DNA from: Gaiellasilicea sp963705515
GTDB taxonomy: Bacteria; Actinomycetota; Thermoleophilia; Gaiellales; Gaiellaceae
Reading direction: 5' to 3'
DNA length: 64,000 bases
Assembly: GCA_963705515.1 (NCBI GenBank)
Contig: CAVPJV010000008.1
Location: 992,001-1,056,000, forward strand
Shown: one piece after another, positions 41,422 to 50,448 of the stretch
Layout of the letters: the number at the start of each line of letters is the position of its first letter
Numbering within the stretch: the first letter of the stretch is position 1
Position numbers and translations under genes: made by a program
The notes under the pieces: generated by a model
The model's database searches: none
Seen by the model: only the letters and a program-made list of their open reading frames with translations
What the model was told of the DNA's origin: nothing

Positions 41422-41961
41422 CTGAAAACAGGGGCGTCCACAGCTAGTTCGCAGGGCACCCCGCGCCTGAAAAGGGGCGGCGCCAGCCCTAACTCGCAAG
41501 GGAGCATCGCTCCTCGGGTCGCTCTGAAAGCAGGGGCGCCGGAAGCTAACTCGCAGGCATCGCTCGCCGCTCCACTCTCCGCTCTCCGCTCTCCGCCATC
41601 ATCCCGAAATGGGGTGGCCCCAGCGCTAATTCGCAGGGGGCACCACGTCGCCCGCCGCTCCAGAGGGCCCGCCCGAAAGGACCCCAGCCGAGCTCCTGAG
41701 TGGCGAGTGTTGAGCACCGAAAAGGGGCGGTGCTTGCGCTAAATCGGAGGCAGGGCACCTCAATCGCTCCGCTCCAGAGCTGGCCCGCCCGAAGTGTGCA
41801 GGGGCCGAATACAGGGGCGCTCGCAGCTAAGTCGGAGGGCACCGCCGAAGGGCTGAATAACGGTGGCCTCGCGCCTAAGGGTGAGGGCTCCGAAAAGAGG
41901 GGCGCCCGGCGCGGTGGTGCAGGGGCTGAATAGGGTGGGCCCCGCGGCTAACTCGCAAGGG
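41422..41961. repeat. array of about nine degenerate 35-bp repeats
   Basis: Units of 34-37 bases start at 41422, 41467, 41524, 41604, 41717, 41805, 41853, 41890 and 41926. Each begins CYGAA, has GGGG(C/T)GG or GGGGCGCC in the middle (often an imperfect palindrome such as GGGGTGGCCCC), and ends near GCTAACTCGCAGGG. A weaker unit may lie at 41673. The gaps between units vary from about 0 to 75 bases and share no sequence, so it is not a simple tandem array. The array abuts the beta-glucosidase remnant exactly at 41961/41962. Confidence 0.75.
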
Positions 41962-42300
41962 TACGGCGTACCGCCTCTGGTCGTGACCGAGAACGGCGCC
42001 GCCTTCCCGGACGCGGCTGTCGACGGCCGCGTCGACGATCGGCGCCGAGCGGCCTACGTCGAGCGTCATGTCGAAGCGGTCGCCGCCGCGATCGCCGCTG
42101 GCGTCCCTGTCGCCGGCTACTTCGTCTGGTCGCTGCTCGACAACTTCGAATGGGCGGAGGGGTTCGCACAGCGCTTCGGGCTCGTCTACGTCGACGACGA
42201 GACGCTCGAGCGGATTCCGAAGGCGAGCTACCACCGGTACCGCGACCTCATCGCGTTGCGGGGACTCGAGCGCTCACGTGTGGCGGCTCGGAGTGGCTGA
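41962..42300 (+). pseudogene. beta-glucosidase (GH1), C-terminal remnant
   Basis: 112 residues of a family 1 glycosidase: YGVPPLVVTENGAAFPD with the nucleophile Glu of TENG, AGVPVAGYFVWSLLDNFEWA and GFAQRFGLVYVDDETLERIP, ending KASYHRYRDLI. The usual 340 N-terminal residues, including the acid/base NEP motif, are missing; the repeat array replaces them at the breakpoint. It cannot be active. An insertion or deletion between tRNA-Ala and this gene is the likely cause. Confidence 0.88.
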
Positions 42301-42357
42301 GCCCGTGGCGCCGGGTCGGGCGGACGCGAGCCGCGCCTGCCCGACCTGACTCGAAGC

Positions 42358-43017
42358 TTACTGCGGCTGCGGCACGATCCTGATGTAGGGCTTCGGCGAC
42401 TCCCAGCCGTCCGGGTACATCTCCTTCGCCTCGTCGTCGCTGACGGAGCCGGCGATGATCACGTCCTCGCCCTGCTTCCAGTTGACCGGCGTCGAGACCT
42501 TGTGCGTCGCGGTCAGCTGGAGCGAGTCGATCACGCGCAGCACCTCGTCGAAGTTGCGCCCGGTGGTCATCGGGTAGACGAGGATCAGCTTGATCTTCTT
42601 GTCCGGGCCGATCACGAACACGTTCCGCACCGTCTGGTTGTCGGCCGGCGTCCTGGCAAGTGGATCGCCCTCGACGCTCGACGCCAGCATCCCGTACGCC
42701 TTCGAGACGGCGAAGTCCTCGTCGGCGATGATCGGGTAGTTGGGTGCGTGCCCCTGGGTCTCCTCGATGTCCTTCGCCCAGTCGACGTGCCGGTCGGAGG
42801 GGTCGACCGAGAGCCCGATGATCTTGACCCCGCGCTGGTCGAACTCCGGCTTGATCTTCGCCATGTAGCCGAGCTCGGTCGTGCACACCGGCGTGAAGTC
42901 CTTCGGGTGCGAGAAGAGGACCGCCCATGAGTCGCCGATCCAGTCGTGGAACGTGATCCGTCCTTCGGTCGTGTTTGCCTCGAAGTCGGGTGCCGTGTCG
43001 TTGAGTTGCAAAGCCAT
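42358..43017 (-). CDS. 1-Cys peroxiredoxin (Prx6 type)
   Basis: 219 residues from the ATG at 43017. The peroxidatic Cys45 is in HPKDFTPVCTTELG. No other Cys is present, as in 1-Cys enzymes. The C-terminal Prx6 extension (TATHKVSTPVNWKQGEDVII, MYPDGWESPKPYIRIVP) is complete. It reduces hydrogen peroxide and lipid hydroperoxides in the cytosol. It is a stand-alone gene, divergent from PPK2. Confidence 0.95.
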   Translation of the reverse strand: MALQLNDTAPDFEANTTEGRITFHDWIGDSWAVLFSHPKDFTPVCTTELGYMAKIKPEFDQRGVKIIGLSVDPSDRHVDWAKDIEETQGHAPNYPIIADEDFAVSKAYGMLASSVEGDPLARTPADNQTVRNVFVIGPDKKIKLILVYPMTTGRNFDEVLRVIDSLQLTATHKVSTPVNWKQGEDVIIAGSVSDDEAKEMYPDGWESPKPYIRIVPQPQ

Positions 43018-43116
43018 GAGTTGCCTCCTATCCCGCGTGCCGCGTGCCGAAGAGTTCGGCCGCCCGCGCTCAGCCGCCGTCTCGCGACTGTACCTTCCCG
43101 AAAGTAGGCTGCGCCG

Positions 43117-43887
43117 ATGCTCGACGCGCTCATCGTCAGACCCGGATCGACCGCAGGCCTCGAGCAGCGCGACCCGCGCGCCACGCTCGGCTTGCCGGAG
43201 AAGAAGGATGCCGACGAGGAGCTCGAGGCGTTGCTCGACGAGCTCGGGTCGCTCCAGGAGCGTTTGTACGCCGAAGGGAAGCGGAGCGTCCTCGTCGTCC
43301 TCCAGGGGCTCGACGCGTCGGGCAAGGACGGCACGATTCGCCATGTCTTCTCGGGCGTGAATCCACAGGGCTGCCGCGTGACGTCGTTCAAGGCGCCGAC
43401 GCCGGTCGAGCTCGCGCACGACTTTCTCTGGCGCGTGCACGCGGAATGCCCGGCCAGGGGGATGCTCGGGATCTTCAACCGCTCGCACTACGAGGACGTT
43501 GTCACGGTCGGGGTGCTCGGGCTCGCGCCGGAGGAGGTGTGGCGGCGCCGTCCGCAGCGGATCGTCGAGTTCGAGCGGCTGCTGGCCGACGAGGGGACGA
43601 CCGTGCTCAAGTGTTTCCTCCACGTCTCCGCCGAGGAGCAGCAGGAGCGGTTCGCCGAGCGCGTGTCAGATCCGACCAAGCACTGGAAGTACGACCCGAA
43701 GGACGAGGAGACGTCGCGTCGTTTCGCCGAGTTCACGACGGCGTACGAGCAGGCTCTGACCGAGACCTCGACCGAGCACGCACCCTGGTACGTGATCCCC
43801 GCCGACCGCAACTGGGTACGGAACCACGCCGTCGCGACCGTGCTCGTCGAGGCGCTGCGGCGGCTCGATCCGCAGTACCCCTCCTAG
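43117..43887 (+). CDS. ppk2: polyphosphate kinase 2
   Basis: 256 residues, class I PPK2 length. Walker A GLDASGKDG at 64-72 with Lys70, Walker B-like region PARGMLGIFNRSHYEDVVTV, and the lid HWKYDPKDEETSRRF. APWYVIPADRNWVRNHAVAT is the conserved C-terminus. It interconverts polyphosphate and nucleoside di/triphosphates. The TAG stop overlaps the stop of the convergent gene at 43884. Confidence 0.95.
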   Translation: MLDALIVRPGSTAGLEQRDPRATLGLPEKKDADEELEALLDELGSLQERLYAEGKRSVLVVLQGLDASGKDGTIRHVFSGVNPQGCRVTSFKAPTPVELAHDFLWRVHAECPARGMLGIFNRSHYEDVVTVGVLGLAPEEVWRRRPQRIVEFERLLADEGTTVLKCFLHVSAEEQQERFAERVSDPTKHWKYDPKDEETSRRFAEFTTAYEQALTETSTEHAPWYVIPADRNWVRNHAVATVLVEALRRLDPQYPS

Positions 43888-44580
43888 TCGAGCTCGGCAC
43901 GGGCGCTCTCCGACATCGGCCGTGGCCCGCTCGACGTCCTGCAGAGCGCGCTCGGCACGGCGTCGAGCATCCTCGAGCGCCTTCTCCGCCTCGGCGAGCT
44001 TCCGTTCCGCCCGGCGGCGACGCTCCTCGGCGCGCTTGTCCGTCTTCGGCGGCGCCGCTTTCGGGGCGGCGCGCTTCTTGGGCGTCGCCGGCACGAGCCC
44101 CGGGTCGATGCCGAAGCCGGACGAGGTCAGATCCTCGTGCAGCAGGCCGCGCTCGAGCAGCGGCCAGAGCTCCGGATCGAGCGAGGCGACGCGCAGGGTC
44201 TGCGTCGCCTTGTCGAGCGTGGCCGCGCTCAGCTTCCGCCGGCGCAGGTCACGCTGGACGCGCTCGAGCGCAACGCGGTGCTCCTTGATCGCCTCGTTCA
44301 GGTCGGCGCCCTTCTTGCCCGAGACGGCCGCCTCCTGCGCCTGCCGCAGCCGCTTGCCCGACTGGACGAGCGCCCGCACCTCGGACGGATCCTCGTGGAC
44401 GAGCTCGTTCAGCGCTCCCGCCGCCACCGAAGGCTTGGGCACGGTCGCGACCGCCGCCGCCAGCTCCGCTTCCCCCTTCTTCTTCAGCGCCTTCGCGCGC
44501 TCGTTACGCGCCGCCGTGAACTGCGACAGCGGCAGGCCGTACAGCTTCTGCGTCTCCCGGACGAGCGGGTCGGCGGCCAT
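43884..44580 (-). CDS. hypothetical helical protein, C-terminal frameshift
   Basis: About 230 residues from the ATG at 44580, almost all helix. FTAARNERAKALKKKGEAEL, then VAAGALNELVHEDPSEVRAL, Lys/Arg/Ala-rich, ending in a long coiled coil (KRAEERRRRAERKLAEAEKA, LEDARRRAERALQDVERATA). A one-base slip near 43905 restores the natural end ESARAELD and stop; without it the frame runs antisense through PPK2. It overlaps carB by 77 bases in another frame. The function is unknown; the basic helices may bind nucleic acid. Confidence 0.7.
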
Positions 44581-47230
44581 GGTCGTACTGATACACGCTC
44601 GCCTGGAGCGGTGCTCCGATCCCTCCGGTCGCCCGCGCCCTTCCCGCAGCCTGCAGCGCGCGGCGGTAGGCGGCAACGGGAGTCGCGCCGCTCGCCATCA
44701 CCTCGCCCGTCGAGCGCATCTCGACCCCACGGTCGCCGGCGCCCGTGAAGCGCTCGGAGGGGAAGATCGCCTCCTTCGCCCAGGCGCGCGTGGGGACGGC
44801 GCGGTCGGGGAGGTCGAGCTCGGCGAGCGTCGCGCCGAGGAGCAGGCGGCAGGCATGGTCGACGAGCGGGATCCCGGTCGCCTTCGCCACGAACGGGATC
44901 GTCCGCGACGCGCGCGGGTTCGCCTCGAGTACGTAGAGCGCGCCCTCGTGCAAGGCCAGCTGCAGGTTGAGCAGGCCGCGTGCGCCGAGCCCGTGGACGA
45001 GCGTCGACGCGAGCTCCCTGATCTCGGCCTCGAGCGGCGCGCTCACCGACGGCGCGGGCAGCACGCACGCCGAGTCGCCCGAATGGACGCCCGCGCGCTC
45101 GACGTGCTCGACGATCGCCGCGACCCAGCCGTCCTCGCCGTCGCAGAGCACGTCGACGTCGAGCTCGAGCGCGCCCTCGAGGAAGCGGTCGACGAGCGCC
45201 GGGCCGGCGAGCTCGAGCTCCTCCGGGCTGCGTGCAACGCGCATGCCGCGGCCGCCGAGGACGTAGGAGGGGCGGACGAGCACCGGGTAGCCGATCTCCT
45301 CGGCGAACGCGCGTGCCTCTACGGTCGTCGAGGCGGACGTCCAGGCCGGCGCGTTGACGCCGAGCTCCGCCAGCAGCGCGCCGAAGCGGCCGCGGTCCTC
45401 GGCGAGGTCGATCGCCTCGAGCGGGTCGCCGAGCAGCGGCACGCCCGCTTCGGCGAGCGCGGCGGCGAGCCCGAGCGGGGTCTGGCCGCCGAGCGAGACG
45501 ACGACGCCGAGCGGCCGCTCGAGCGCCACGACGTCGAGCACGCGCTCGAGCGTCACCGGCTCGAGATAGAGGCGGTCGCAGGTGTCGTAGTCGGTCGAGA
45601 CGGTCTCCGGGTTCGAGTTGACGAGCACGACCTCGTGCCCGAGCTTGCGGAAGGCCTGCGCGGCCCGGACGCAGCAGTAGTCGAACTCGATCCCCTGGCC
45701 GATCCTGTTCGTGCCCGAGCCGAGCACGACGATCGCTCCGGGAGCGGTCTCGTCGCCGTCGTCCTGCTCGTGCGACAGGTAGTAGTACGGCGTCCGGGCC
45801 TCGAACTCGCCCGCGCAGGAGTCGACGGCGAGCCTGCCGGGGAGGTGGCGCCGGTCGCGCACGTCCGCCTCCGTGACTCCGAGCAGAGCGGCGATGCGGG
45901 AGTCCGGGAGCCCGAAGCGCTTCGCCGCGATGACATCGCCCATCGCGACCAAGTCGTTCTCGGCGGCACGGATCGAGGCGAGCTCGTCGGCGAAGTAGGG
46001 ATGCAAGCCGGGGATCTCCGGCAACGCGGCGCCCGCCTCGACGCCCTCGAGCGCCTTCAGCAGCGCCTCCGGCAGCGTGCGGCCGATTCCCAGCGCCTCG
46101 CCGACCGCGCGCATCTCCGTCCCGAGCGCGCGGCTGTTCCCGGGGAACTTCTCGAAGTCGAAGCGCGGCGCCTTCACGGCGACGTAGTCGAGCGCCGGCT
46201 CGAAGGCGGCGCTCGAGACGCCGGTGATGTCGTTCGGCAGCTCGTCGAGCGTGTAGCCGACCGCGAGGAGCGCTGCGAGCTTCGCGATCGGGAAGCCGGT
46301 CGCCTTCGACGCGAGCGCCGAGGAGCGCGAGACGCGCGGGTTCATCTCGATCAGCTGCAGCTCGCGCGTCTGGGGCTCGTAGGCGAACTGGACGTTGGCG
46401 CCGCCGGTTGCGACGCCGACGGCGCGGGCGCAGGCGAAGGCGGCGTCGCGGAGCCGCTGCAGCTCGCCGTCGCGAAGCGTTTGCTGCGGCGCCACCGTCC
46501 ACGAGTCGCCGGTGTGGACGCCGACCGGGTCGAGGTTCTCGATCGAGCAGACGACGATGCAGTTGCCGGCCGTGTCGACGACGACCTCGAGCTCGAACTC
46601 CTGCCAGCCCTCGAGCGAGCGCTCGACCAGCACCTGGCCGATCGGGCTTGCGTCGAGCCCGTGCCCGACGCGCTCGCGCAGCTCCGCGCGTGTGCGCGCG
46701 ATCCCGCCGCCGCGCCCTCCGAGCGTGAACGCCGGCCGCACGACCGCCGGCACCGGACAGTCGTCCAGCTGGTCGAGCGACGTGACGACCACGCTCACCG
46801 GGACCGGCAGGCCGGCAGTGGTCATCGCCGCGCGGAAGAGCGAGCGGTCTTCCGCAGTGCGGATCGCGTGCAGGTCGGCGCCGATCAGCTCGACTCCGTG
46901 CTCGGCCAGGACGCCGCTCTCCGCCAGCTCGACGGCGAGGTTCAGCGCCGTCTGGCCGCCGAGCGTCGGAAGCAGCGCGTCCGGCTGCTCGCGGACGATG
47001 ATCTCGGCGAGCGTCGGCGCGTCGAGCGGCTCGAGGTAGGTCGCGTCGGCCCACTCGGGGTCGGTCATGATCGTCGCCGGGTTCGAGTTCGCGAGCACGA
47101 CGCGGTAGCCCTCGGCACGCAGCGCCCGGCAGGCCTGGACGCCGGCGTAGTCGAACTCGCAGCCCTGGCCGATGCGGATCGGCCCGGAGCCGACGATCAG
47201 GATGCTGCGAAGGTCGGTGCGCTTCGGCAC
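44504..47230 (-). CDS. carB: carbamoyl-phosphate synthase large subunit, lacking the allosteric domain
   Basis: 908 residues against about 1070 usually. Both ATP-grasp halves are complete: first VGSGPIRIGQGCEFDYAGVQ, PTLGGQTALNLAVELAESGV and EMNPRVSRSSALASKATGFP; second VLGSGTNRIGQGIEFDYCCV, VVSLGGQTPLGLA and EANPRASRTIPFVAKATGIP. The protein stops shortly after RSTGEVMASGATPVAAYRRA, so the C-terminal MGS domain that binds UMP, IMP or ornithine is absent. It should be catalytic but not allosterically controlled. It makes carbamoyl phosphate for ArgF and pyrimidines. It overlaps carA by 34 bases. Confidence 0.93.
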   Translation of the reverse strand: MPKRTDLRSILIVGSGPIRIGQGCEFDYAGVQACRALRAEGYRVVLANSNPATIMTDPEWADATYLEPLDAPTLAEIIVREQPDALLPTLGGQTALNLAVELAESGVLAEHGVELIGADLHAIRTAEDRSLFRAAMTTAGLPVPVSVVVTSLDQLDDCPVPAVVRPAFTLGGRGGGIARTRAELRERVGHGLDASPIGQVLVERSLEGWQEFELEVVVDTAGNCIVVCSIENLDPVGVHTGDSWTVAPQQTLRDGELQRLRDAAFACARAVGVATGGANVQFAYEPQTRELQLIEMNPRVSRSSALASKATGFPIAKLAALLAVGYTLDELPNDITGVSSAAFEPALDYVAVKAPRFDFEKFPGNSRALGTEMRAVGEALGIGRTLPEALLKALEGVEAGAALPEIPGLHPYFADELASIRAAENDLVAMGDVIAAKRFGLPDSRIAALLGVTEADVRDRRHLPGRLAVDSCAGEFEARTPYYYLSHEQDDGDETAPGAIVVLGSGTNRIGQGIEFDYCCVRAAQAFRKLGHEVVLVNSNPETVSTDYDTCDRLYLEPVTLERVLDVVALERPLGVVVSLGGQTPLGLAAALAEAGVPLLGDPLEAIDLAEDRGRFGALLAELGVNAPAWTSASTTVEARAFAEEIGYPVLVRPSYVLGGRGMRVARSPEELELAGPALVDRFLEGALELDVDVLCDGEDGWVAAIVEHVERAGVHSGDSACVLPAPSVSAPLEAEIRELASTLVHGLGARGLLNLQLALHEGALYVLEANPRASRTIPFVAKATGIPLVDHACRLLLGATLAELDLPDRAVPTRAWAKEAIFPSERFTGAGDRGVEMRSTGEVMASGATPVAAYRRALQAAGRARATGGIGAPLQASVYQYDHGRRPARPGDAEAVRPAAVAVHGGA

Positions 47231-48276
47231 GCGTCCGCGATCCTGTCGAAGAAGGGAACGGCGTCGTGCGGGCCGGGCGCGGCCTCGGGGTGGAACTGGA
47301 GCGTCTCGAAGCCGTCGCCGCGGAGGCCCTCGACGGTGCCGTCGTTGAGCGAGACGTGGCTGACCTCGGCCGCGTCGCCCGGCGCGACGGCGAAACCGTG
47401 GTTCTGCGCCGTGACGAGGACGCGCTTCGAGCCGGTCACGCGGACTGGGTGGTTGGCGCCGCGGTGACCGAACGGGAGCTTGAACGTCTCCAGGCCGAGC
47501 GCGAGCCCGACGAGCTGGTGGCCGAGGCAGATCCCGAAGAGCGGCATCTGTCCGAGCAGCTCGCGCACGGTCTCGACCGGGCCGTCGAGCTGAGCCGGGT
47601 CGCCGGGGCCGTTGCCGACGAGCACCGCCGCGGGGTCGAGCTCGAGCACGGCCTCGGCGTCCCAGGTGCCGGGGACGACGACCGCTTCGACGCCCGTCTC
47701 GACGAGACGCTGCACGATCGAGCGCTTGCAGCCGAGGTCGAGCACGACGACGCGCGGGCCTGCGCCGACCGTGAACGGCTCGGTCACGCAGGCGTCGAGC
47801 GCGGGTGGGGGCGAGGCGAGCTCCGGTTCTGCGAGCATGCGCGGCCAGTCGAGGTGGGGGTGGGCAAGAGCGTGGGCGTGGAGCTCCTCCGCAGACGCTG
47901 CGCCGAGCGCGCAGCGCATGGCGCCGTCCTCGCGGAGGCGGCGGACGAGCGCACGCGTGTCGACCTCTTCCAGCGCGACGACGCCCCGCTGCGCGAGCCA
48001 GTCGGCCCAGTCGGGGCGCGCGCGCCTCATCACGACGCCCTCGGTCCAGACGCGGCCCGACTCGAGCAGCGCCTCGTCGACGCCGTAGTTGCCGACGAGC
48101 GGGGACGCGAACGTGAGCACCTGGCGCGCGTAGCTCGGGTCGGTGACGGCCTGCTCGTAGCCGGCCGAGGCCGTCGTGAAGCAGGCCTCGCCGGCGGCGA
48201 TCCCGGCCGCGCCGACGGAGCGTCCGGGGAAGACGGTGCCGTCCTCGAGCACGAGCTTGGCGTCCATCAACTGCAT
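47197..48276 (-). CDS. carA: carbamoyl-phosphate synthase small subunit (glutaminase)
   Basis: About 359 residues. N-terminal domain: AKLVLEDGTVFPGRSVGAAG, TTASAGYEQAVTDPSYARQV. C-terminal class I glutaminase: nucleophile Cys in MPLFGICLGHQLVGLALGLE and His/Glu in TLQFHPEAAPGPHDA. It supplies ammonia from glutamine to CarB, which overlaps it. The start is ATG 48276, or ATG 48267 (MDAKLVLE); a GTG at 48285 is a weaker option. The start lies inside the palindromic operator region shared with argC. Confidence 0.95.
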   Translation of the reverse strand: MQLMDAKLVLEDGTVFPGRSVGAAGIAAGEACFTTASAGYEQAVTDPSYARQVLTFASPLVGNYGVDEALLESGRVWTEGVVMRRARPDWADWLAQRGVVALEEVDTRALVRRLREDGAMRCALGAASAEELHAHALAHPHLDWPRMLAEPELASPPPALDACVTEPFTVGAGPRVVVLDLGCKRSIVQRLVETGVEAVVVPGTWDAEAVLELDPAAVLVGNGPGDPAQLDGPVETVRELLGQMPLFGICLGHQLVGLALGLETFKLPFGHRGANHPVRVTGSKRVLVTAQNHGFAVAPGDAAEVSHVSLNDGTVEGLRGDGFETLQFHPEAAPGPHDAVPFFDRIADACRSAPTFAAS

Positions 48277-48306
48277 AGTAATCACAATTTATGCATAATA
48301 CGCAGG
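48270..48306. promoter_or_regulatory. candidate ArgR operator between carA and argC
   Basis: An AT-rich island in very GC-rich DNA. TGCATA (48272-48277) and TATGCA (48290-48295) form an inverted repeat, followed by a partial repeat CATAATACGCA. CATAAT at 48294-48299 could be the -10 box for argC. The overall form, two weak palindromes in tandem at the divergent start of arginine genes, matches ARG boxes. ArgR is encoded in the same cluster. Confidence 0.6.
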
Positions 48307-49287
48307 ATGAGTGTTGCGACGACCATCCTCGGCGCCTCCGGCTATTCGGGCCAGGAGACGCTCGACCGCGTGCTCGCCCACCCGGAGCTGGAGCTCCTCG
48401 CGCTCGGCTCCGACTCGCTCGCGGGCTCGCCCGCGAGCGTGCTCGACCCCCGCTTGAACGGCTCGCTCCCTGCGTTCGTCACCAACGACGAGGCGCTCGC
48501 GGCCGGAGCGGAGCTCGTCTTCTGCTGCCTCGAGCACGAGCGAGCGGCGACGCTCGAACCACCGGCCGACGCAGTCGTCGTCGACCTCTCGGGCGCGCAC
48601 CGGCTCGATGACCCCGCGCTCTATCCGGAGTGGTACGGGTTCGAGCACCCGGCCGCCGGCTCGCTCGGCGCCTGGAGCTACGCGATCCCGGAGCTCTTCC
48701 CGCCCGAAGGGCCGCTGATCGCCAACCCGGGCTGCTACGCCACCGCCGTCCTGCTCGCGCTCGCCCCGCTCGTGGACTCGATCGAGCCCGGCGGCATCGT
48801 CGTCGACGCGAAGTCGGGCGTCTCCGGCGCGGGGCGGACGCTCAAGGCCTCGTCGCATGCGACCTCGGTGCTCGAGAACGTCTCGCCCTACAAGGTCGGC
48901 TCGCACCAGCACGCCCCCGAGATCGCGCAGGCGCTCGGCTTCCCCGTCTGCTTCGTGCCGCACCTGCTGCCGGTGAAGCGCGGGCTGCTCGCCACCTGTT
49001 ACGTGACCGCGACCGCCGACCTGCGGGACGCGCTCGAGGCCGCGTACGCCGCCTCGCCCGCAGTGACCGTGCTGGCGGACGGGGTCGCGCCCGAGCTCTC
49101 GCGCGTCCAGGGCACGGACGGAGCCGAGCTCGGTGTCTTCACCGACCGCTCGACGGGCACCGGCATCGTCGTCTGCGCGCTCGACAACCTCGGCAAGGGC
49201 GCCGCCGGCCAGGCGGTGCAGAACGCGAACCTCGCGCTGGGTCTGCCCGAGACGGCCGGCCTGCGGCTCTCCGGAGTGCTCGTATGA
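48307..49287 (+). CDS. argC: N-acetyl-gamma-glutamyl-phosphate reductase
   Basis: 326 residues from the ATG at 48307. NAD(P) motif TTILGASGYSGQETLDRVLA, catalytic Cys in LIANPGCYATAVLLALAP, His in SPYKVGSHQHAPEIAQALG, and the closing GKGAAGQAVQNANLALGL. Third step of arginine synthesis, after ArgB. It is first in argC-J-B-D-R-F and its TGA overlaps the ATG of argJ (ATGA). The frame is open far upstream, but homology starts here. Confidence 0.96.
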   Translation: MSVATTILGASGYSGQETLDRVLAHPELELLALGSDSLAGSPASVLDPRLNGSLPAFVTNDEALAAGAELVFCCLEHERAATLEPPADAVVVDLSGAHRLDDPALYPEWYGFEHPAAGSLGAWSYAIPELFPPEGPLIANPGCYATAVLLALAPLVDSIEPGGIVVDAKSGVSGAGRTLKASSHATSVLENVSPYKVGSHQHAPEIAQALGFPVCFVPHLLPVKRGLLATCYVTATADLRDALEAAYAASPAVTVLADGVAPELSRVQGTDGAELGVFTDRSTGTGIVVCALDNLGKGAAGQAVQNANLALGLPETAGLRLSGVLV

Positions 49288-50448
49288 GCGTCACCGCCGC
49301 AAAGGGGTTCGCCGCGGCCGGCGTGCACGCGGGCATCCGCCGCAAGGGGCTCGACCTCGCCGTCGTCCGCTCGACCGTGCCCGCCGTCGGGACCGCGATG
49401 TTCACCGTCAACCAGGTGCTGGCCGCCCCGGTCGTCGTCTCGAAGCAGCATCTCGCGGCGGCCGAGCCGCAGGCGATCGTGATCAACTCGGGCGTCGCCA
49501 ACGCGGCCACCGGCGAGCGCGGCGAGCTCGATGCGCTCGCGACCGCGGCCGAGGCCGGGTCGGCTGCTCGACCTCGACGCCGAGGAGGTGCTCGTCCTCT
49601 CGACCGGCGTGATCGGCGCGCTGCTGCCGCTCGAGAAGGTGCTCGGCGGCCTGCGCGACGCGGCGCCGGCGGTCTCGTCGGCGGGTGGACCTGACGCGGC
49701 GGAGGCGATCCTGACCACCGACACGAAGACGAAGGAGGCCGCAGTCACCCTCGACGGGTTCACCGTCGGCGGGATGGCGAAGGGCTCCGGGATGATCCAT
49801 CCGCAGCTGGCGACGATGCTCGCGGTGCTCACGACCGACTACCCGCTCGAGCCGGGCGAGGCGATCGGCTTCCTCCGGCCGGCCGTCGAGCGCAGCTTCA
49901 ACTCGATCTCGGTCGACGGCGAGTGCTCGACGAACGATGCCGTCTGCCTGCTCGCAAACGGTGCGAGCGGGATCGAGCGGACTCCCGCGTCCGACACGGC
50001 CTTTGCGCTCGCGCTCGGCCGCGTCTGCGAGCAGCTCGCGGAGCAGATCGTCGCCGACGGCGAGGGCGCGACCGTGTTGGCCGAGATCGAGGTCAGCGGT
50101 GCCGTCGACCGTGCTCAGGCGCGGGCGATCGCCGCGCGCATTGCCACCTCGCCGCTCGTCAAGACGGCCCTGTTCGGGCACGACGCCAACTGGGGCCGCG
50201 TCCTCGCGGCCGCCGGCTCGGCGCCACACAACGGCGGCTTCGCGGCCGTCGACGCGGCGAAGGTGACCCTCTCCTACAACGGCACCACCGTGCTCGACCG
50301 GGGTACGCCGCTCGGCGTCGAGCCGGATGTCTCGAACGGCAGCTGCCGGATCGAGCTCGACCTCGGCCTCGGCGAGGGCGCGGCCAGCTACCTGACGACC
50401 GACCTCTCCTACGACTACGTCCGCATCAACGCGGACTACCGGACATGA
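49284..50448 (+). CDS. argJ: glutamate N-acetyltransferase / ornithine acetyltransferase, frameshifted
   Basis: N-terminal part from ATG 49284: AKGFAAAGVHAGIRRKGLDL, TVPAVGTAMFTVNQVLAAPV and AIVINSGVANAATGERGEL. One base is missing near 49556 (GCCGGGTCGG); the rest, from LLDLDAEEVLVLSTGVIG to the end, is in another frame. The self-cleavage site KGSGMIHPQLATMLAVLTTD with its catalytic Thr, and ALFGHDANWGRVLAAAGSAP, are intact. Joined length about 388 residues, normal. It recycles the acetyl group between ornithine and glutamate. The gene is needed for arginine synthesis here (no argA or argE seen), so the break is more likely an error than decay. Confidence 0.92.

Noticed and set aside
41422..41961. 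The degenerate array as integron attC sites or CRISPR
   Set aside because: The core ends do not fit GTTRRRY/RYYYAAC, there are no cassette genes between units and no integron integrase; the repeats are too diverged and unevenly spaced for CRISPR.
43922..47467. A very long open frame antisense to carB
   Set aside because: It is a shadow caused by codon bias in high-GC DNA; its translation has no recognisable domain while the carB frame has every expected motif.
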